Assembly (NCBI GenBank): GCA_963757125.1
Contig: CAVWQP010000004.1
Coordinates: 1,550,001-1,614,000 of the forward strand
Source of the DNA: CAVVSD01 sp963757125
GTDB lineage: Bacteria; Actinomycetota; Thermoleophilia; Solirubrobacterales; Solirubrobacteraceae
Length of the DNA stretch: 64,000 nucleotides
Direction: 5' to 3'
Position numbers and translations under genes: made by a program. The notes under the pieces are model-generated. The model did no database searches. It worked only from the letters and a program-made list of their open reading frames with translations, and had not been told where the DNA came from. Numbering within the stretch: the first letter of the stretch is position 1; every line of letters begins with the position of its first letter. This document shows, piece by piece, positions 51,722 to 60,684 of this stretch.

Positions 51722-51880
51722 ATGGCCGAGCCGCACGACACCCACGAGGAGCGCGCAGTGCGCGCCGCGCTGCGGACGCTCGTGCCGCCGTCGATCGCGC
51801 GGGGGGACTGGCAGGACGTCCTGCGCCGTGCGGCGGACATGGCCCCCGAGCGGGGCTGGGGGACCCGGGCGCTGCTAGCG
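51722..51880 (+). pseudogene. Truncated N-terminal fragment, possibly of an anti-sigma-like protein
   Basis: MAEPHDTHEERAVRAALRTL and then SIARGDWQDVLRRAADMAPERGW resembles the cytoplasmic N-terminus of uncharacterised actinobacterial proteins that follow ECF sigma genes. The expected membrane helix after GTRALLA is missing; instead a flavin reductase gene begins at 51892. In-frame translation would continue to 51970 without sense. I read it as a remnant with its 3' part deleted. Confidence 0.45.
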
Positions 51881-51891
51881 CCCGGAGGAGC

Positions 51892-52090
51892 ATGGCCGCA
51901 GGCGAGATGCACGCCGGCGTCGCCGAGGGCTTCCGTGCCGCGATGTCGCGGCTGGCGGCAGGGGTCGTGATGGTGACCTGCCACGTCGACGACAAGCCAT
52001 GGGGCCTGACGGTGAGCGCCTGCTGCTCGGTCTCGATGGACCCGCCGCTGCTGCTCGTCTCCCTCGGCCGCGAGACCGCGAGCGCCCGCT
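51892..52090 (+). pseudogene. Flavin reductase, N-terminal fragment
   Basis: A strong ribosome site (GGAGGAGC) precedes ATG 51892. Residues MAAGEMHAGVAEGFRAAMSR, AAGVVMVTC, WGLTVSACCSVSMDPPLLLVSL and GRETASARS match the first 65 residues of the flavin reductase family (FMN-binding split barrel), then homology stops near 52088. An HpaC-like reductase would supply FADH2 to the monooxygenase encoded next, so the loss is functionally relevant if real. Alternatively the middle of the gene has been lost in assembly. Confidence 0.7.
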
Positions 52091-52154
52091 CATCCCCTAC
52101 GAGCGCTCGTTCCACCGACTCAGACCGCACCACGCATAACGAGAGAGAGGCACC

Positions 52155-53748
52155 GTGGCCACGACCGAGGACGGCACCGAGACCCAGACGATGCTGCGCA
52201 CCGGGCAGCAGTACGTCGAATCGCTCCGCGACGACCGCGTCGTCTTCTACAAGGGCGAGCGCGTCGAGGACGTCACGACCCACGAGGCGACGGCCGGCGG
52301 GATCCGCCAGATCGCCGACATCTACGACCTCCAGTTCGATCCCGAGGCGCAGAACGTCCTGACGTACGTGCGCGACGACGGCACGCGCGTCACCTCGTCG
52401 TACCTCATCCCGAGGACCAAGGACGACCTGCGCTTCCGCCGCGAGGGCATCAAGTACGTCGCGCGCCAGTCCTTCGGGACGGTCGGCCGCGGGATCGACA
52501 TGATCGCGACGCTGCCGCTCGGGATGCTGGCCGAGCTGCCGTCGTTCCAGCGCGAGTGCCCCGAGTACGCCGAGAACATCCACTGGCTCCTGCGGCACTA
52601 CGAGGAGAACAACATCCGTCTCGGCGAGACGATCGTCGACCCGCAGGGGTACCGCTCGCGCGCGTCGGGCACGAAGCCCGAGACGCAGGCCCCCGAGCGG
52701 GCCACGGCGCGGATCGTCGACGAGAACGAGCGACGGCATCTTCATCAGCGGCGTGAAGGGCGTCGGGACCGCGGTCCCGCAGTCCAACGAGATGATCATC
52801 GGGAGCTTCCACCCGCCGCTGGACGAGGAGAGCTTCTGGGTCTACGTCCCGGTCGACTCGCCCGGTCTGAGGATGTTCCAGCGCGAGGTGGTGCACCGCC
52901 CGGGCTCCGACGCGTACGACCATCCGCTGACCTCGCGCGGCGAGGAGATCGAGTCGATCGTCGCCTTCGACCGCCTCTTCGTGCCGCGCGAGCGCATCCT
53001 GGCGCGCAACAAGCGCTCGCTGCACGGCGTGAACTTCTACAACGTGTGGGCGCGCCTGGAGCACTGGTACACGTTCACGCGCATCGTCGCGAAGGCGGAG
53101 CTCTACGCGGGCCTGGCGCAGCTCATCGTCGACACCCTCGAGCTCGGCGAGGTCGCGGTCGTGCGCCAGCGCGTGGCCGACATCCTCGAGTACAGCCAGA
53201 TCCTGCAGGGGATGCAGCTCGCCGCCGAGGAGCTGGCGGACCTGTCCGAGGGCGGCGTCATGACGCCCGACGTGAACGTCGTGACCGCCGGCCGCAGCTA
53301 CGCGCTGGACAACCTCCCGCGGATCCTGCACATCCTCCAGGACATCTGTGGCCAGGGGATGATCCTGCGCTGGACCGAGGGAGACCTCCAGACCGAGGCG
53401 GCGTTCGGCAAGCCGCTGAGCTGGTTCCTCGACACGCGAACCATGAGCGCGCGCGACAAGAACCTCGTCATGAACCTCGTGTGGGACGTGGCCGCGAGCG
53501 AGCACGCGACGCGGTCCAAGCTCTTCGAGGAGTCCAACGCGCTCAACGTGCCGTTCCTCAAGGAGCGCCTCTACGGCGAGTACGACCGCGGGCAGTTCAT
53601 GGAGGAGGTCCGGCACTTCATCGGCCTGGCCGACGCGCCGAAGCGCGAGCTGCGCGGCCGGGTCGTCGGCGGGCAGGCGTTCGGGGCGCGGATCGAGGCG
53701 CCGTCGCTGTCCAGCGACGACCAGAGCGTCCACGACACGTCGCTCTGA
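52155..53748 (+). CDS. FADH2-dependent monooxygenase, HpaB/4-hydroxyphenylacetate 3-hydroxylase family, frame broken near 52730
   Basis: About 530 residues after repair, from GTG 52155 (purine-rich GAGAGAGAGG upstream). N-terminal part: MLRTGQQYVESLRDDRVVFY, a family hallmark. C-terminal part: VPRERILARNKRSLHGVNFYN, then VADILEYSQILQGM and YALDNLPRILHILQDICGQG. The frame shifts at GAG-C-GAC near 52730. Removing one base gives VDENEDGIFISGVKGVGTAV. Enzymes of this family hydroxylate phenols or heteroaromatic rings with reduced flavin from a separate reductase. With the NicX- and NicD-like genes downstream, a hydroxylated pyridine or related ring is a reasonable substrate. Confidence 0.85.
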
Positions 53749-53755
53749 GGGCTCG

Positions 53756-53836
53756 ATGTCCGATATCCAGGCCAAGGACGCGGACGTGATCCCCGCAGAG
53801 GACGCGGCCGCCTCGCGAAACGGAGATGAGACATGA
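53756..53836 (+). CDS. Short 26-codon open frame coupled to the dioxygenase gene
   Basis: An ATG at 53756 with GAGGG 6 bases upstream opens a 26-residue frame (MSDIQAKDADVIPAEDAAAS and six more residues). It ends in TGA 53834-53836, forming ATGA with the start of the dioxygenase. The composition is acidic and its codon use is less GC-biased than that of its neighbours. It may serve only to couple translation, or be the remnant of a lost gene between the monooxygenase and the dioxygenase. Confidence 0.35.
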   Translation: MSDIQAKDADVIPAEDAAASRNGDET

Positions 53837-54909
53837 GCGCAGCCCCGTCGTTCATCGACATGTGCGTCAAGGAGCTCGAGCTGTGCGGCGTCCGCGAGGG
53901 CGAGACCGTGGCGGTGCTCTCCCAGCTGCACGAGCGGATCGACTACGCCGACGCCTTCATGGCGGCGGCGCTCAAGCTCGGCGCCGACACGTACCACGTG
54001 CGGCTCCCGGAGGCGTCGACGTCGCTGCTCGGCGACGCGGGGGCGTGGACCGTCGGGACCACGCCGCTGGCGGGCAACGACGCCGCCATGGACTCCCTGA
54101 AGCGGGCCGACCTCGTGATCGACCTGATGTTCCTGCTGTTCTCGAAGGAGCAGCTCGAGATCCAGGAGAGCGGGACGCGGATGCTCCTGTGCGTCGAGCC
54201 GGTCGACAACCTCTCCCGCCTGTTCCCCACCGCCGATCAGCGCCGCAGGGTCGAGGTGAGCGAGGAGCTCATCGCGAAGGCCCGCTCGCTGCGGTTCACC
54301 AACGCCGCGGGCAGCGACGTCGTCTATCGCCTGGGCGACTACCCCGTCATGACCGAGTACGGCTTCACCGACCAGCCGGGCCGCTGGGACCACTGGCCCT
54401 CCGGCTTCCTGTTCAGCGGCGGGGCGGACGACGGCGTCGACGGGAAGGTCGTGATCGACGCGGGGGACATCATCATCACGCCGTTCAAGAAGTTCGTCGA
54501 CGCGCCGGTGGAGGTGACGATCGAGGCGGGCCGGATGGTGGACATCCGCGGCGGCCTCGACGCCGAGCTGCTGCGGGACTACATCGCGGGCTTCGAGGAC
54601 GAGAAGGCGTACGGCATCTCCCACATCGGCTGGGGCTGCAACGAGAAGGCGCGCTGGTCCGGGCTGGCCAACGACCGCCGCTCGATCGGCATGGAGAGCC
54701 GTGCGTTCTACGGCAACACGCTGTTCTCCACGGGTCCCAACCAGGAGCTGGGCGGGTCCAACGACACGCAGTGCCACATCGACATCCCGATGCGCAACTG
54801 CTGCATGTACCTCGACGACGAGCCGGTGATCATCGACGGCGAGTTCGTCATCGACGACCTCAAGGCGACGCGTAGCCAGTTCGCACCGCCGTCGGCGGCG
54901 CGGGCGTAG
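53833..54909 (+). CDS. 2,5-dihydroxypyridine 5,6-dioxygenase-like protein (NicX family)
   Basis: A 358-residue protein resembling NicX and leucyl-aminopeptidase-T-like enzymes. The N-terminal half has GETVAVLSQLHERIDYADAF and LVIDLMFLLFSKEQLEI; the C-terminal half carries likely metal ligands in SHIGWGCNEKARW, MESRAFYGNT and GSNDTQCHIDIPMRNC. NicX opens 2,5-dihydroxypyridine to N-formylmaleamate using Fe(II). The adjacent hydrolase would remove formate. The family also contains uncharacterised members, so the substrate is inferred from context. Confidence 0.8.
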   Translation: MSAAPSFIDMCVKELELCGVREGETVAVLSQLHERIDYADAFMAAALKLGADTYHVRLPEASTSLLGDAGAWTVGTTPLAGNDAAMDSLKRADLVIDLMFLLFSKEQLEIQESGTRMLLCVEPVDNLSRLFPTADQRRRVEVSEELIAKARSLRFTNAAGSDVVYRLGDYPVMTEYGFTDQPGRWDHWPSGFLFSGGADDGVDGKVVIDAGDIIITPFKKFVDAPVEVTIEAGRMVDIRGGLDAELLRDYIAGFEDEKAYGISHIGWGCNEKARWSGLANDRRSIGMESRAFYGNTLFSTGPNQELGGSNDTQCHIDIPMRNCCMYLDDEPVIIDGEFVIDDLKATRSQFAPPSAARA

Positions 54910-54924
54910 GAGGAGCCGGGGCGC

Positions 54925-55716
54925 ATGCGGCGCGAGCCCTCCGGGCGCAGTGGGCGCATCGACGTCGACGGCGTCGGGCTCCAGTACCTCGAGTACGGCG
55001 ACGGCGAGCCCGTCGTCGTCGTGCTCCCGGGCATCACGAGCCCCGCCATCACGTGGGAGTTCGTCGCCGAGCGCCTCGCGGGCAGCGCGCGGGTGGTGAT
55101 CCCGGACATCCGCGGTCGCGGGCTCTCGGACGCGCCGCCGTCCGGATACGCGATGACCGACTACGTGGCGGACGCGATCGGGCTCATCCGGGCGCTCGGC
55201 CTGGAGCGGCCGGTCGTGCTCGGGCACTCGATGGGCGCACGGATCGCGGCGGCGCTCGGCGCGGCGTGGCCCGGGGAGGTCGGGCCGCTGATCATCGTCG
55301 ACCCCCCGCTCTCGGGGCCCGGGCGGGGTGACTACCCCACGCCCCTGGAGAGCTTCCGGGAGCAGCTGCACGAGGCCTACGCCGGGACGACCGCCGATGC
55401 CGTGCGGCGGTTCTATCCGGGCTGGGACGACCGCGAGGCGCAGCTGCGCGCCGAGTGGCTCCCGACGTGCGCGGAGCATGCGGTGGTCGAGACCTGGGGC
55501 CACTTCTCCGACGAGGACTTCTTCGCGTCCTGGTCGGCGCTCGACGAGCCGCTGCTGTTCGTCTACGGCGAGGAGAGCCCGGTGGTGACGCCGGCGGGGC
55601 TCGCCGACGTGATCGCGGCCAATCCGCGTGCCGCGGTGCGCGGCGTCGCCGGAGCCGGCCACATGATCCCGTGGGACAACCTGGACGGCTTCCTGGAGGC
55701 GGTGCGCGGTCGCTAG
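54925..55716 (+). CDS. Alpha/beta hydrolase, N-formylmaleamate deformylase-like (NicD-type)
   Basis: A 263-residue protein with LPGITSPAITWEFVA (oxyanion region), DIRGRGLSDAP, GHSMGAR with nucleophile Ser102, a VYGEESPVV acid region and His246 in GAGHMIPWDN. A good ribosome site (AGGAGGAG) lies upstream of ATG 54925, 15 bases after the dioxygenase stop. Position directly after a NicX-like gene matches the nic order in nicotinate degraders. Its stop shares CTAG (55713-55716) with the convergent response regulator gene. Confidence 0.8.
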   Translation: MRREPSGRSGRIDVDGVGLQYLEYGDGEPVVVVLPGITSPAITWEFVAERLAGSARVVIPDIRGRGLSDAPPSGYAMTDYVADAIGLIRALGLERPVVLGHSMGARIAAALGAAWPGEVGPLIIVDPPLSGPGRGDYPTPLESFREQLHEAYAGTTADAVRRFYPGWDDREAQLRAEWLPTCAEHAVVETWGHFSDEDFFASWSALDEPLLFVYGEESPVVTPAGLADVIAANPRAAVRGVAGAGHMIPWDNLDGFLEAVRGR

Positions 55717-56165
55717 GCGCGACGCGGCAGCTTCACGACGTTCACGAAGAAGTCGTCGGTCATCCGCACCACCTCGATGAAGTGGTCGAAGTCGACGGGC
55801 TTCGTGACGTAGGCGTTCGCGTGCAGCTCGTAGCTGCGCAGGATGTCCTCGTCGGCGTCCGAGGTGGTCAGCACGACGATCGGGATCGCCCGCAGCGCCG
55901 GATCGCCCTTGACCTGACGGAGCACCTGGCGCCCGTCCATCCGGGGCAGGTTGAGGTCGAGCAGGACCAGGTCGGGGCGCGGTGACGCCGCGTAGCCGTC
56001 CTCCTGCCGGAGGAACCGCATCGCCTCGACCCCGTCGGGGACGTGGTGCAGCGTGTGCCGGATGTCGTGGTGCTCGAACGCCTCACGGATCATGAGCTCG
56101 TCGCCGGGGTCGTCCTCGACCAGCAGGACGTCGATCACGCGGCGCTCTCGCCTGGGATGCGTCAC
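55713..56165 (-). CDS. Single-domain response regulator
   Basis: 150 residues from GTG 56165, which overlaps the kinase stop (GTGA); GTG 56138 is an alternative start. A receiver domain only: LLVEDDPGDELMIREAF, phospho-Asp in LVLLDLNLPRMDGRQVL, VLTTSDADEDI, VTKPVDFDHF (Lys). This is the Rcp1/CheY-like class that accompanies phytochrome-type or CHASE3 kinases. It has no output domain, so it acts by protein contact or in a phosphorelay. Confidence 0.88.
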   Translation of the reverse strand: MTHPRRERRVIDVLLVEDDPGDELMIREAFEHHDIRHTLHHVPDGVEAMRFLRQEDGYAASPRPDLVLLDLNLPRMDGRQVLRQVKGDPALRAIPIVVLTTSDADEDILRSYELHANAYVTKPVDFDHFIEVVRMTDDFFVNVVKLPRRA

Positions 56166-57612
56166 CGGACGACCTCCTCCACGACCGGCAGCGTAAACCG
56201 GAACGTGGTCCCGCGCTCCCCCTCCGTGTCGAGCCAGATGCGCCCGCCGTGGTGCTCGACGATCTTGCGCGTGAGTGCGAGGCCGATGCCGGTGCCCTCG
56301 TAGGTCTCCTTCGCGTGCAGCCGCTGGAAGATCGCGAAGACGCGCTCCGCGTACTGCGGCTCGATCCCGATGCCCTCGTCCCGGCAGCTCACGACCCATT
56401 CCTTCCCGTCGCGCCGCGCATCGACTCGCACGACGGGCGGGGCGTCGCCGCTGAACTTCACGGCGTTGCCCACGAGGTTCTGGAAGACGGCTGCGAGCAG
56501 CGTCCGCTCGCCCATCACCGTCGGCAGCGGATCGACCTCGATCGTCGCGCCCTTCTCGGCGACCCTCTCCGTGAGGTTGTCGAGCGCCTGACGCACGGCC
56601 TCGTCGAGATCGACGGCCGCTGGCGTGAACTCAGTGCGCCCGACCCGTGAGAAGGCGAGCAGGTCGGAGATGAGCGCCTGCATGCGCTGGGCGCCGTCGA
56701 CGGCGAACTCGATGTACTGGTCTGCGCCTCGAGGCGGGTCCGCGCGCGCTCGACGGCGGCGAGCTCGTCGACGATCCGGTCGCGCATCACCTCGACGTCG
56801 TCGGCGAGCTCGACGATGTCTGCCGGGCCGCCCGCGTTCAGCTCGTGGCGCAGGTCGCCGCGGGCCACCTGCCGGACGTCTCCGCTCAGCCGCGCGAGCG
56901 GGTCGGAGATCGCGCGGCGCAGGACGACGGCGAAGGCGATCGCGGACAGCACGAGCGCCACGCCGATGACGATGAGCGCGATCACGAGGTTGCGGACGGC
57001 GTCGGCGAGACGCTCGCGTCCCTGCGTGCGCGCGGCCAGGATCCCCGCCTCCTGCCGTGCGAGGGCGCCGCGGACGGCGTCGAAGAGCACCTTGCCGTCG
57101 CTCGCGCGGTTCGTCACGGTCGGCTCGCCGGGTCTCCTGCGCACCTCGGCGATGACGGGCTCGGCGTACTGCGTGCGCCAGTCCCGGGCCCGCGTCTGGA
57201 CGATCGCCAGGTCGGCAGGGAGCGACTCGTCGCCGGGCGTGTCGCCCGCGAGCGCCACGAGCCGGGACAGCGCCTGGCGCTCCTGAGCGCGGCCGGCCGT
57301 GTAGGGCGCCAGGAACGAGCGGTCGCCGGTCGCCGCGTACCCGCGGATGCCCGTCTCCTCGTCGACGAGCGCCGCGGTCAGCCGGAGGTTCTCGGTCTCG
57401 GCGGGATAGAGGCGGTCGACGAGGTCGTTGCGGATCTGCGCCGTGCGGATCACGCCGTAGGCCGCGGCGGCGAGGCACACCACGACGATGAGCCCGAGCA
57501 CGGCGCCGGCCACCGCCAGCCACCAGCTCGCGCGGTGCCGTCCGATGAGCGGGCGCGGGCGATCGCGTGCTGGGTGCGGGGTGACGTCCGCGGACCGGAG
57601 GGAGATGTCCAT
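56162..57612 (-). pseudogene. CHASE3-HAMP sensor histidine kinase with its H-box segment missing
   Basis: From ATG 57612: helix 1, a CHASE3 sensor (LVDEETGIRGYAATGDRSFL), helix 2, HAMP (RRAISDPLARLSGDVRQVARGDL) and coiled coil up to RTRLEAQ. At about 56730 the frame changes and sequence resumes with DQYIEFAVDGAQRMQALISDLLAFSRVG, followed by HATPase motifs (QNLVGNAVKFS, DEGIGIEPQYAERVF, GTGIGLALTRKI). The roughly 50 residues that should lie between, including the phospho-accepting His, are absent. As written the kinase cannot autophosphorylate. A real deletion or an assembly join would both explain it. Confidence 0.78.
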
Positions 57613-57747
57613 CGGTGGGTGGGAGGTACCCGGAAAGCGGGGTGTGGGAGCCGCCTCGGGGCCGGGTCGATGTACGGATTCCCGCGCGCGGACGAGACAG
57701 GTCCGTCCGGAGGGACTGGTCCTTCGGCCCTGCGGTACGTTCGCGGC

Positions 57748-58539
57748 ATGACGGACCTCGCCAGCCCGGCGCGTGTCGGGAGCCTCCTGCGCGACTGGCG
57801 CCGCCGGCGGCGCCTGAGTCAGCTCGATCTCGCCCTGGAAGCCGGTGTGTCGGCCCGGCACGTGAGCTTCGTCGAGACCGGGCGGTCTCGTCCGTCGCCC
57901 GAGATGGTGCTGCACCTCGCCGAGCAGCTCGACGTCCCGCTGCGCGACCGCAACGGCCTGCTGCTGGCCGCCGGCTACGCGCCGGTCTACGCCGAGCGCG
58001 ATCTCGAGGCGCCCGACATGGAGCCCGTCCGGACGGCGCTGGACCTCGTGCTGCGCGGTCACGAGCCCTATCCCGCGGCCGTCGTCGACCGCACCTGGGA
58101 GCTCATCCAGGGCAATCGCGGGATCGGGCTGCTGCTCGAGGGCGTCGACCCGGAGCTCCTCGCGCCGCCGGTGAACGTCCTGCGGGTCAGCCTGCACCCC
58201 AGCGGCATGGCGCCGAACATCGCGAACCTCGCGGTCTGGCGCGCGCACCTGCTGGAACGCCTCGACCGGCAGATCGCGGCGACGGGCGACCCACAGCTCG
58301 CGTCGCTGCGCGACGAGCTGGCCGGCTATCCGGCACCGCCGCCGCCCGTGGCGCCGGAGGACCTCGGCGACGTCTGCGTGCCGCTGCGGCTCGCGACGCC
58401 GCACGGAGAGCTGTCGTTCATCTCCACGATCGCGACGTTCGGCACCGCCGTCGACATCACCGTGGCGGAGCTCGCGATCGAGTCGTTCTTCCCGGCGGAC
58501 GCGGCGACCGCGGAGGTCGTGCGCGCCTACGTGGCCTGA
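57748..58539 (+). CDS. XRE-family regulator with MmyB-like ligand-binding domain
   Basis: 263 residues from ATG 57748. N-terminal helix-turn-helix (LLRDWRRRRRLSQLDLALEAG, VSARHVSFVETGRSRPS), then the MmyB-like PAS-related domain typical of actinobacterial one-component regulators: YPAAVVDRTWELIQGN near residues 110-126 and FISTIATFGTAVDITVAELAIE near the end. Such proteins usually control an adjacent dehydrogenase or hydrolase gene. It overlaps the convergent TetR gene by 13 bases and is divergent from the kinase. Confidence 0.9.
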   Translation: MTDLASPARVGSLLRDWRRRRRLSQLDLALEAGVSARHVSFVETGRSRPSPEMVLHLAEQLDVPLRDRNGLLLAAGYAPVYAERDLEAPDMEPVRTALDLVLRGHEPYPAAVVDRTWELIQGNRGIGLLLEGVDPELLAPPVNVLRVSLHPSGMAPNIANLAVWRAHLLERLDRQIAATGDPQLASLRDELAGYPAPPPPVAPEDLGDVCVPLRLATPHGELSFISTIATFGTAVDITVAELAIESFFPADAATAEVVRAYVA

Positions 58540-59126
58540 GGGGCGACGGAGCGCAGGGCCTGGCGGATCCCCCGCCGCAGCAGCTCAGGGTCGAGCTCGC
58601 CCTTCGTGAGCTGGTCGAAGAACAGCCCGTCGATCATGGCCATGAGGACGCGTGCGTCGCCGTCGGGGTCCTGTGAGCCCGCGGCGATCACCACCGGCTT
58701 GGCGAGCTCCCAGAACGCGCGGCTGCACTCGCGGATGAGCGGGCCGATCGCCTCGTCGCGCGCGCCGGCGAGCAGCATCTCGTAGCGCGCCATCACGACG
58801 ACCGTGTCGGACTCGAACATCGCGGCCCCGCCCTCCGCGACGGCGTCGATCACGGCGTCGAGGCCCGACGTCGCGAACGCCATGACGAGCTGCTGCGCCA
58901 TCGCGGCCACCCGGTGCTCGTCGAGCTCGCGCATCCGCTCCACGGCCGCGGCCAGCAGCCCGTCGCGGTTGCCGAACCAGTAGGTGACCGACCCGTGCGG
59001 CACCCCCGCCTCGGTCTCGACGGCGCGGTGGGTCGCCTCCCGCAGCCCGCGCGTGCCGATGACGTGCAGCGCCGCGTCGAGCAGCGCCGTCCGGCGGTCC
59101 GTCGCGGGTCTGGAGGGCGCTGCCAT
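58527..59126 (-). CDS. TetR-family transcriptional regulator
   Basis: 199 residues from ATG 59126. N-terminal DNA-binding domain: ALLDAALHVIGTRGLREATHR, then AGVPHGSVTYWFGNRDGLLAA. The C-terminal ligand domain is helical. It is divergent from the DHA2-type efflux gene across 90 bases that contain two copies of a GAAGAA-N2-TTCTTC element, a standard repressor/pump arrangement. Confidence 0.9.
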   Translation of the reverse strand: MAAPSRPATDRRTALLDAALHVIGTRGLREATHRAVETEAGVPHGSVTYWFGNRDGLLAAAVERMRELDEHRVAAMAQQLVMAFATSGLDAVIDAVAEGGAAMFESDTVVVMARYEMLLAGARDEAIGPLIRECSRAFWELAKPVVIAAGSQDPDGDARVLMAMIDGLFFDQLTKGELDPELLRRGIRQALRSVAPQAT

Positions 59127-59160
59127 GGCGGCAGTGTGGCAGACCGCCTTGACGGTCGGC

Positions 59161-59195
59161 GAAGAAAGTTCTACAAGTGGAGAAGAACCTTCTTC
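59161..59195. promoter_or_regulatory. Two tandem TetR operators in the TetR/MFS intergenic region
   Basis: Site 2 (59182-59195) is the perfect inverted repeat GAAGAA-CC-TTCTTC. Site 1 (59161-59174), GAAGAA-AG-TTCTAC, differs from it at one arm position. Their centres are 21 bp apart, two helical turns, so two dimers would bind the same face. The MFS start codon follows at 59217 with AGGAG at about 59202. Assignment to the adjacent TetR protein is inference from position. Confidence 0.7.
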
Positions 59196-59216
59196 AAACG
59201 TAGGAGTCCTCCAGTC

Positions 59217-60659
59217 ATGTCGCCCCCAGCACGGAAGGACCGCAGCCTCCAGATCCTCGTCCTCGTCTGCCTCGGGCAGTTCATGCTGCTCGTCGACGAC
59301 ACGATCGTGAACGTCGCCCTGCCCTCCATCCAGGCCGATCTCGGCTTCTCGGAGAGCGGGCTGACCTGGGTCGCCAACGCCTACTTCCTGGCGTTCGGCG
59401 GGTTCCTCCTCCTCGGCGGCAAGGCCGCCGACCTGCTCGGCCGGCGCCGTGTGCTCGTGTTCGCGCTCGGCGCGTTCGCGACGGCGTCCGCGATCTGCGG
59501 CCTGGCCCCGAGCTCCGGCGTCCTCGTCGCGGCCCGCGGCGTGCAAGGTCTCGCCGGCGCGTTCCTCTCGCCCGCCGCCCTGTCCATCCTCCTGGCCACG
59601 TTCCCCGGCGGCCGCGAGCGCACCCAGGCGCTGGGCGCCTGGGCGGCGCTGACCGGCGTCGGCGCCGCGACCGGGCTCCTCGCCGGCGGCGCGCTCGTCG
59701 AGCTCTTCGACTGGCGCTGGGTCTTCCTCATCAACGTCCCCGTCGCCCTCGTGGTGATCCCGCTCGTGCGTCGTGTCGTCCCGGCCGATCCGCCGAGGGA
59801 CGCGGCGCGCGCTCGCCCCGACGTCCTCGGCGCGCTGCTCGGGACCGCGGCGCTGCTCGCCTTCACCCTCAGCGTGGTCAGGACCGACCAGCACGCGTGG
59901 CTCTCGGCCCCGACGCTGGGCGGCATCGCGGTCGCGGTCGTCCTCGCGTTCGGCGCGTTCCTACGCGAGCGGCGCTCGCCCGAGCCGCTCATCCCGCGCG
60001 AGCTGCTGCGCTCACGGACGACTCTGGCGGCCAACACGATGATGCTCATCGGCGCGGCGGGGCTGTTCGCGATGTTCTTCTTCCTCACCCTCTACATGCA
60101 GATCGTGCTGGGGTGGGGCGCGCTGGAGACCGGCGCCGCCTACCTGCCGTTCTCGTTCGTCATGGCGGTGACGAGCGGCGTCGTCGCGAAGTCGCTGGAC
60201 GGCCGCTCGGCGCGCGGGCTGCTGCTCGTCGGGCCGGTCATCGGCGGCGCCGGGCTGTGGCTCATGAGCGGGCTGGAGGCGACGAGCGAGTACACCGCGC
60301 ACCTGCTGCCGGCGCTGGTCGTGACGGCGTTCGGGCTCGGCCTGACGTTCGTGCCGCTCATCAACGCGGCGACCGGCGGGGCCGGCGAGGGCGACGGGGG
60401 CGGCGCCTCCGCGCTGCTGACCACGTGCCAGCAGATCGGCGCGGTCCTCGGCATCGCCGTCATGGTCACGATCGCGACGCACCAGACCGGGGTCGCGGTC
60501 GCGGACGGGACCGCGCCGGCGGTCGCGGCGGTCGAGGGGTTCCAGGCCGCGTTCCGCGTCCAGGCGATCGTCCTCGCCGCCGCGGGCCTCCTCGCGCTGC
60601 TGCTGCGCCCGGTGCCACGGACGGCGCCTCACCGAGCGCCGGCGTTGACCGGGTCCTGA
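59217..60659 (+). CDS. MFS efflux transporter, DHA2 (EmrB/QacA) family
   Basis: A 480-residue protein with about 14 helices. The DHA2 motifs are visible: LVDDTIVNVALPSIQ (motif D1), GGKAADLLGRRRVL (motif A) and LAGGALVELFDWRWVFLINVP (motif C with the WRWVF hallmark). It probably exports a hydrophobic toxic compound by proton antiport and is controlled by the divergent TetR protein. No fusion-protein (EmrA-type) gene is adjacent, which is usual in actinobacteria. Confidence 0.92.
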   Translation: MSPPARKDRSLQILVLVCLGQFMLLVDDTIVNVALPSIQADLGFSESGLTWVANAYFLAFGGFLLLGGKAADLLGRRRVLVFALGAFATASAICGLAPSSGVLVAARGVQGLAGAFLSPAALSILLATFPGGRERTQALGAWAALTGVGAATGLLAGGALVELFDWRWVFLINVPVALVVIPLVRRVVPADPPRDAARARPDVLGALLGTAALLAFTLSVVRTDQHAWLSAPTLGGIAVAVVLAFGAFLRERRSPEPLIPRELLRSRTTLAANTMMLIGAAGLFAMFFFLTLYMQIVLGWGALETGAAYLPFSFVMAVTSGVVAKSLDGRSARGLLLVGPVIGGAGLWLMSGLEATSEYTAHLLPALVVTAFGLGLTFVPLINAATGGAGEGDGGGASALLTTCQQIGAVLGIAVMVTIATHQTGVAVADGTAPAVAAVEGFQAAFRVQAIVLAAAGLLALLLRPVPRTAPHRAPALTGS

Positions 60660-60684
60660 GACCACAGGTAGCGTCGCGGACCAC

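Noticed and set aside
52450..55662. A 1070-codon minus-strand frame opposite the catabolic operon
   Set aside because: Antisense shadow of three recognisable plus-strand enzymes; no domain recognisable.
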